Part shown: positions 61,934 through 64,000 of the stretch, piece by piece
Layout: every line of letters begins with the position of its first letter
How positions within the stretch are numbered: position 1 is the stretch's first letter
Assembly (NCBI RefSeq): GCF_900109295.1
Contig: NZ_FOIZ01000001.1
Coordinates: forward strand, 186,001-250,000
Length of the DNA: 64,000 nt
Reading direction: 5' to 3'
Origin: Cognatiyoonia koreensis
Lineage (GTDB): Bacteria > Pseudomonadota > Alphaproteobacteria > Rhodobacterales > Rhodobacteraceae
Position numbers and translations under genes: made by a program
Notes under the pieces: model-generated
What the model was told of the DNA's origin: nothing
Seen by the model: the letters and a program-made list of their open reading frames with translations, nothing else
The model's database searches: none

Positions 61934-62610
61934 GCGGCGGCCTTTGTGGTGTCGATCTGCCCGTCGCGCAATCGCACGATCCGGTCGCAGCGGCGGGCGA
62001 GTTCGTGGCTGTGCGTCACCATCACAAGTGTCGCGCCGTGCCGGTCACGCAGATCAAAGAGCAGGTCCATGATGGCATTGCCGTTCGTGGCATCAAGGTT
62101 GCCAGTTGGTTCGTCAGCCAGCAGAATTTTCGGGCGCGGGGCCGACGCACGGGCCAAGGCCACGCGTTGCTGTTCGCCACCCGACATTTGCGATGGATAG
62201 TGGTCGATCCGGTCGGTCAGCCCGACGGCCGTCAGTTCCTGTTCCGCGCGGGCGAATGCGTCCTTCACCCCGGCAAGTTCAAGCGGCGTCGCCACGTTTT
62301 CCAGCGCAGTCATTGTCGGGATCAGGTGGAAAGATTGGAACACCACCCCCATATTGTCTCTACGAAAGCGGGCAAGCTGATCTTCGTTCATCTTGGTCAG
62401 GTCTTGCCCCGCTGCGAAGATCGTACCCGCGCTGGCCTGTTCCAGCCCGCCCATCAACATAAGGAGCGATGACTTGCCCGACCCACTTGGCCCGATCAGG
62501 CCCAATGTCTCGCCATCTGCGACATCCAGCGTGATGTCGTGCAGAATATCCACAGGCCCTGCATTGCCTTGCAGCGACAGTGAAACGTTGGAAAGGGAGA
62601 GTGCCGTCAT
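61930..62610 (-). CDS. ABC transporter ATP-binding protein (YbbA/LolD type)
   Basis: 226 residues from ATG 62610 (MTALSLSNVSL), preceded by AAGGCACG; the frame is open 20 codons further but those residues look non-homologous. Walker A GLIGPSGSGKSSLLM near 38-52, Q-loop, signature MSGGEQQRVALARA near 143-156, Walker B ILLADEPTGNLD near 163-174, H-loop VTHSHELA. Works with the FtsX-like permease. Its start codon and the tesA start codon share the palindrome CATG (62608-62611) on opposite strands, so each gene's promoter must lie in the other's coding sequence. Confidence 0.92.
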   Translation of the reverse strand: MTALSLSNVSLSLQGNAGPVDILHDITLDVADGETLGLIGPSGSGKSSLLMLMGGLEQASAGTIFAAGQDLTKMNEDQLARFRRDNMGVVFQSFHLIPTMTALENVATPLELAGVKDAFARAEQELTAVGLTDRIDHYPSQMSGGEQQRVALARASAPRPKILLADEPTGNLDATNGNAIMDLLFDLRDRHGATLVMVTHSHELARRCDRIVRLRDGQIDTTKAAA

Positions 62611-63295
62611 GAAGCGTGCCTTTGCGCGGTTTGTTGCCTTTGGATATGGTGCATTCATTAATATTCGCAACCTGACGATGATGATCGTTTTGTCTGCAGG
62701 TGTTGTGCAGGCCGAAACCGTGACTATTGCGGCACTGGGTGACAGTCTGACGGCGGGCTATGGGTTGGATACTGCAGACGGCTTCGTGCCGCAGATGCAA
62801 GCGTGGCTGGATGCGCAGGGGGCCGATGTAAAGCTGGTCAATGCGGGTGTGTCCGGTGATACGACCGCTGGCGGGTTGTTGCGCACGGACTGGACCCTGA
62901 CTGAAGATGTCGACGCGATGATCGTGGCCCTTGGTGGCAACGACTATCTGCGCGGGATTGATCCGGCTGTGTCACGGGCCAACCTTGCCGCTATTCTGGA
63001 CAAGGCGCAGTCCCGCGATGTGGATGTCCTGTTGGTCGGGCTGGTCGCCGGTGCGAACTACGGCGCTGACTACAAGGAAGAATTCGACAGCATGTATCCC
63101 GATTTGGCTGAAACTTACGACGTACCGCTTTACAGTAGGTGGTTTGCGGGCTTGCTTGCTGTGTCCGGGATGGAAGACGGGTTCGCCGAATTTCTGCAGC
63201 GTGACGGTCTGCATCCGAACGCTGAAGGCGTGCGGTTGATCGTGGAAGCCATGGGACCCTCGGTGCTGCAACTGGCGCAACAGGCGGGACGCTAA
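62609..63295 (+). CDS. tesA: GDSL/SGNH arylesterase (TesA-like lysophospholipase)
   Basis: 228 residues from ATG 62609 with AAAGGGAGAG upstream. A long signal peptide ends near VVQAE (ATG 62676 or 62679 would give a shorter one). SGNH blocks: ALGDSLTAGYG (nucleophile Ser), Gly in VNAGVSGDTTAGG, Asn in IVALGGNDYLRG and the DGLHPNAEG Asp-His pair. A periplasmic esterase/thioesterase/lysophospholipase of broad specificity. Divergent from the YbbA-YbbP-like ABC genes, a conserved neighbourhood suggesting joint work on membrane lipids. Confidence 0.92.
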   Translation: MKRAFARFVAFGYGAFINIRNLTMMIVLSAGVVQAETVTIAALGDSLTAGYGLDTADGFVPQMQAWLDAQGADVKLVNAGVSGDTTAGGLLRTDWTLTEDVDAMIVALGGNDYLRGIDPAVSRANLAAILDKAQSRDVDVLLVGLVAGANYGADYKEEFDSMYPDLAETYDVPLYSRWFAGLLAVSGMEDGFAEFLQRDGLHPNAEGVRLIVEAMGPSVLQLAQQAGR

Positions 63296-63298
63296 GCC

Positions 63299-63883
63299 AT
63301 GCCGGGGCGGTTCTTTTTGACGCGCCCCGACCTTCTAGGCCTTGATACGCAGCCTCGTGCGAACATTGCGCCCGGTGAGGACGTCTGGGTGCAGACTGCC
63401 AAAGAGATGCGCCTGATGCGCTGGGGTATGATTCCTGTGGGGCGCACAAATGCACGTGGACGGCCAGTGCTTGAAACGATCATCAATGTGCGCTCCGAAA
63501 CGCTTTACACCAAATCGGCGTTCGAAGGGCTGCGCCGCGCCGTCGTCCCTGTCGAGGGATGGTATGAATGGACCGGTGAGAAGCGGCGTAAGACGGCTTG
63601 GGCGATACGGCCGAAGGACGGCGGCGTGCTGCATTTCGCAGCCGTTTACGATATTTGGCAGGCACCTGGCGGAACCGAAGTCGCGCAGGTTGCGACCCTG
63701 ACCTGCGCGCCGTCGGCGGATGTGCGCGACATTCATCATCGCATGGGCGTGATCCTGAAAAGGGAAGATGTTTCAGTATGGTTAGGCGACGATCAGAATG
63801 CCGCCGCAGACTTGATGGTGCCTTATCCTGATGGCCGCTTATCGGTGACCCCTGCGACAGATGTGGACTGGACCGCGCCTTAG
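63299..63883 (+). CDS. HMCES/YedK-like SOS-response protein lacking Cys2
   Basis: 194 residues. SRAP-family blocks are clear: NIAPGEDVWV, MRLMRWGMIPVG, INVRSETLYTKSAF, PVEGWYEWTG (conserved Glu) and DIHHRMGVIL (conserved His). But the protein begins MPGRFFLT where family members begin MCGR; Cys2, which forms the covalent crosslink to abasic sites in single-stranded DNA, is replaced by Pro. The codons at 63299-63307 (ATG CCG GGG) are unambiguous. It may bind abasic DNA differently or have another function. Probably co-transcribed with tesA (3 bp apart). Confidence 0.85.
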   Translation: MPGRFFLTRPDLLGLDTQPRANIAPGEDVWVQTAKEMRLMRWGMIPVGRTNARGRPVLETIINVRSETLYTKSAFEGLRRAVVPVEGWYEWTGEKRRKTAWAIRPKDGGVLHFAAVYDIWQAPGGTEVAQVATLTCAPSADVRDIHHRMGVILKREDVSVWLGDDQNAAADLMVPYPDGRLSVTPATDVDWTAP

Positions 63884-63893
63884 CGTAAGATGA

Positions 63894-63913
63894 TCCCATT
63901 CAACTCAATGGGA
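63894..63913 (+). promoter_or_regulatory. Hairpin covering the dodecin Shine-Dalgarno
   Basis: TCCCATT (63894-63900) pairs perfectly with AATGGGA (63907-63913) around a 6-nt loop CAACTC. The 3' arm holds GGGA of the SD GGGAGA, seven bases before the dodecin ATG. It could limit translation until melted, like a simple thermosensor, or end the upstream transcript; there is no T-run. Inference from structure only. Confidence 0.45.
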
Positions 63914-63920
63914 GACACAC

Positions 63921-64000
63921 ATGTCTGTTGCAAAAGTTACAGAGATTATTTCATCTTCATCGAAATCCTTTGATGACGCTGTCGAAAACGGGATCGCGCG
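63921..64000 (+). CDS. Dodecin family flavin-binding protein, 3'-truncated by window edge
   Basis: Only the first 26 codons are in the window: MSVAKVTEIISSSSKS, then FDDAVENGIA. Dodecins begin in the same way (short beta strand, SSxKSFxDA, then the helix ending GIxRA). Full members are about 70 residues and form hollow dodecamers that store riboflavin or FMN. The frame is open at the edge. A GGGAGA SD precedes the ATG. Confidence 0.8.
   Translation, partial: MSVAKVTEIISSSSKSFDDAVENGIA

Overview
The window looks like chromosomal DNA of a marine alphaproteobacterium of the Rhodobacteraceae (Roseobacter group). The support is a complete beta-hydroxyaspartate cycle operon (bhcABCD with divergent bhcR), Hint and DUF-type genes typical of that family, an mreBCD-mrdA-rodA cell-shape operon, moderately high GC, and two copies of a short GC-hairpin/T-run intergenic element common in Rhodobacteraceae. 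No rRNA, CRISPR array, complete insertion sequence or replication origin was seen.

Region by region. Positions 1-875 hold the end of a Hint-domain gene. Positions 1116-16823 carry a 12.3-kb gene for a secreted protein built of about 30 tandem DUF11-like modules, followed at once by a predicted outer-membrane beta-barrel gene; the two probably form a surface system. Positions 16820-22210 are the bhc operon for assimilating glyoxylate/glycolate. Positions 22300-25890 hold an SDR and a free-standing adenylation-thiolation-reductase enzyme, convergent with a 3-bp gap. Positions 26067-28916 hold a DUF6151 protein, a translationally coupled pair (exported dioxygenase-like protein plus membrane cytochrome b), and a dienelactone hydrolase. 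Positions about 29160-35264 are a decaying mobile island with a serine recombinase, DUF2924, DUF3489, DUF5681, a ParB/DNA methylase, an XRE regulator and ImmA/IrrE. Three of its genes carry disabling mutations. A tRNA-Gln(UUG) follows.

Positions 35665-40097 hold a BON-MscS channel, kdsA and a capsule-export KpsE/KpsT pair. Positions 40250-41610 hold a UDG-like protein and SseB. Positions 41669-48170 (minus strand) are the elongasome operon mreB-mreC-mreD-mrdA-rodA, ending in a glyoxylate-reductase-like gene. Positions 48383-50075 hold leuA, preceded by what appears to be an undescribed leucine attenuator: a 16-codon leader peptide with six Leu codons, whose CTA-CTC-CTT run lies on the sequence that pairs with the leuA Shine-Dalgarno. 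The rest is an SDR plus FeS cryptochrome/photolyase, an 18-repeat MORN protein, nadE, DUF1801, gltX, a MATE transporter, a GGCT-like protein, the divergent tesA / YbbA-YbbP block, an HMCES-like protein without its catalytic Cys2, and the start of a dodecin gene.

The strongest candidates for new biology are the leuA translational attenuator, the giant repeat protein with its barrel partner, the dioxygenase-like/cytochrome b pair, and the phased operator in the bhc control region. All function calls come from reading motifs and gene order; no database search was possible.
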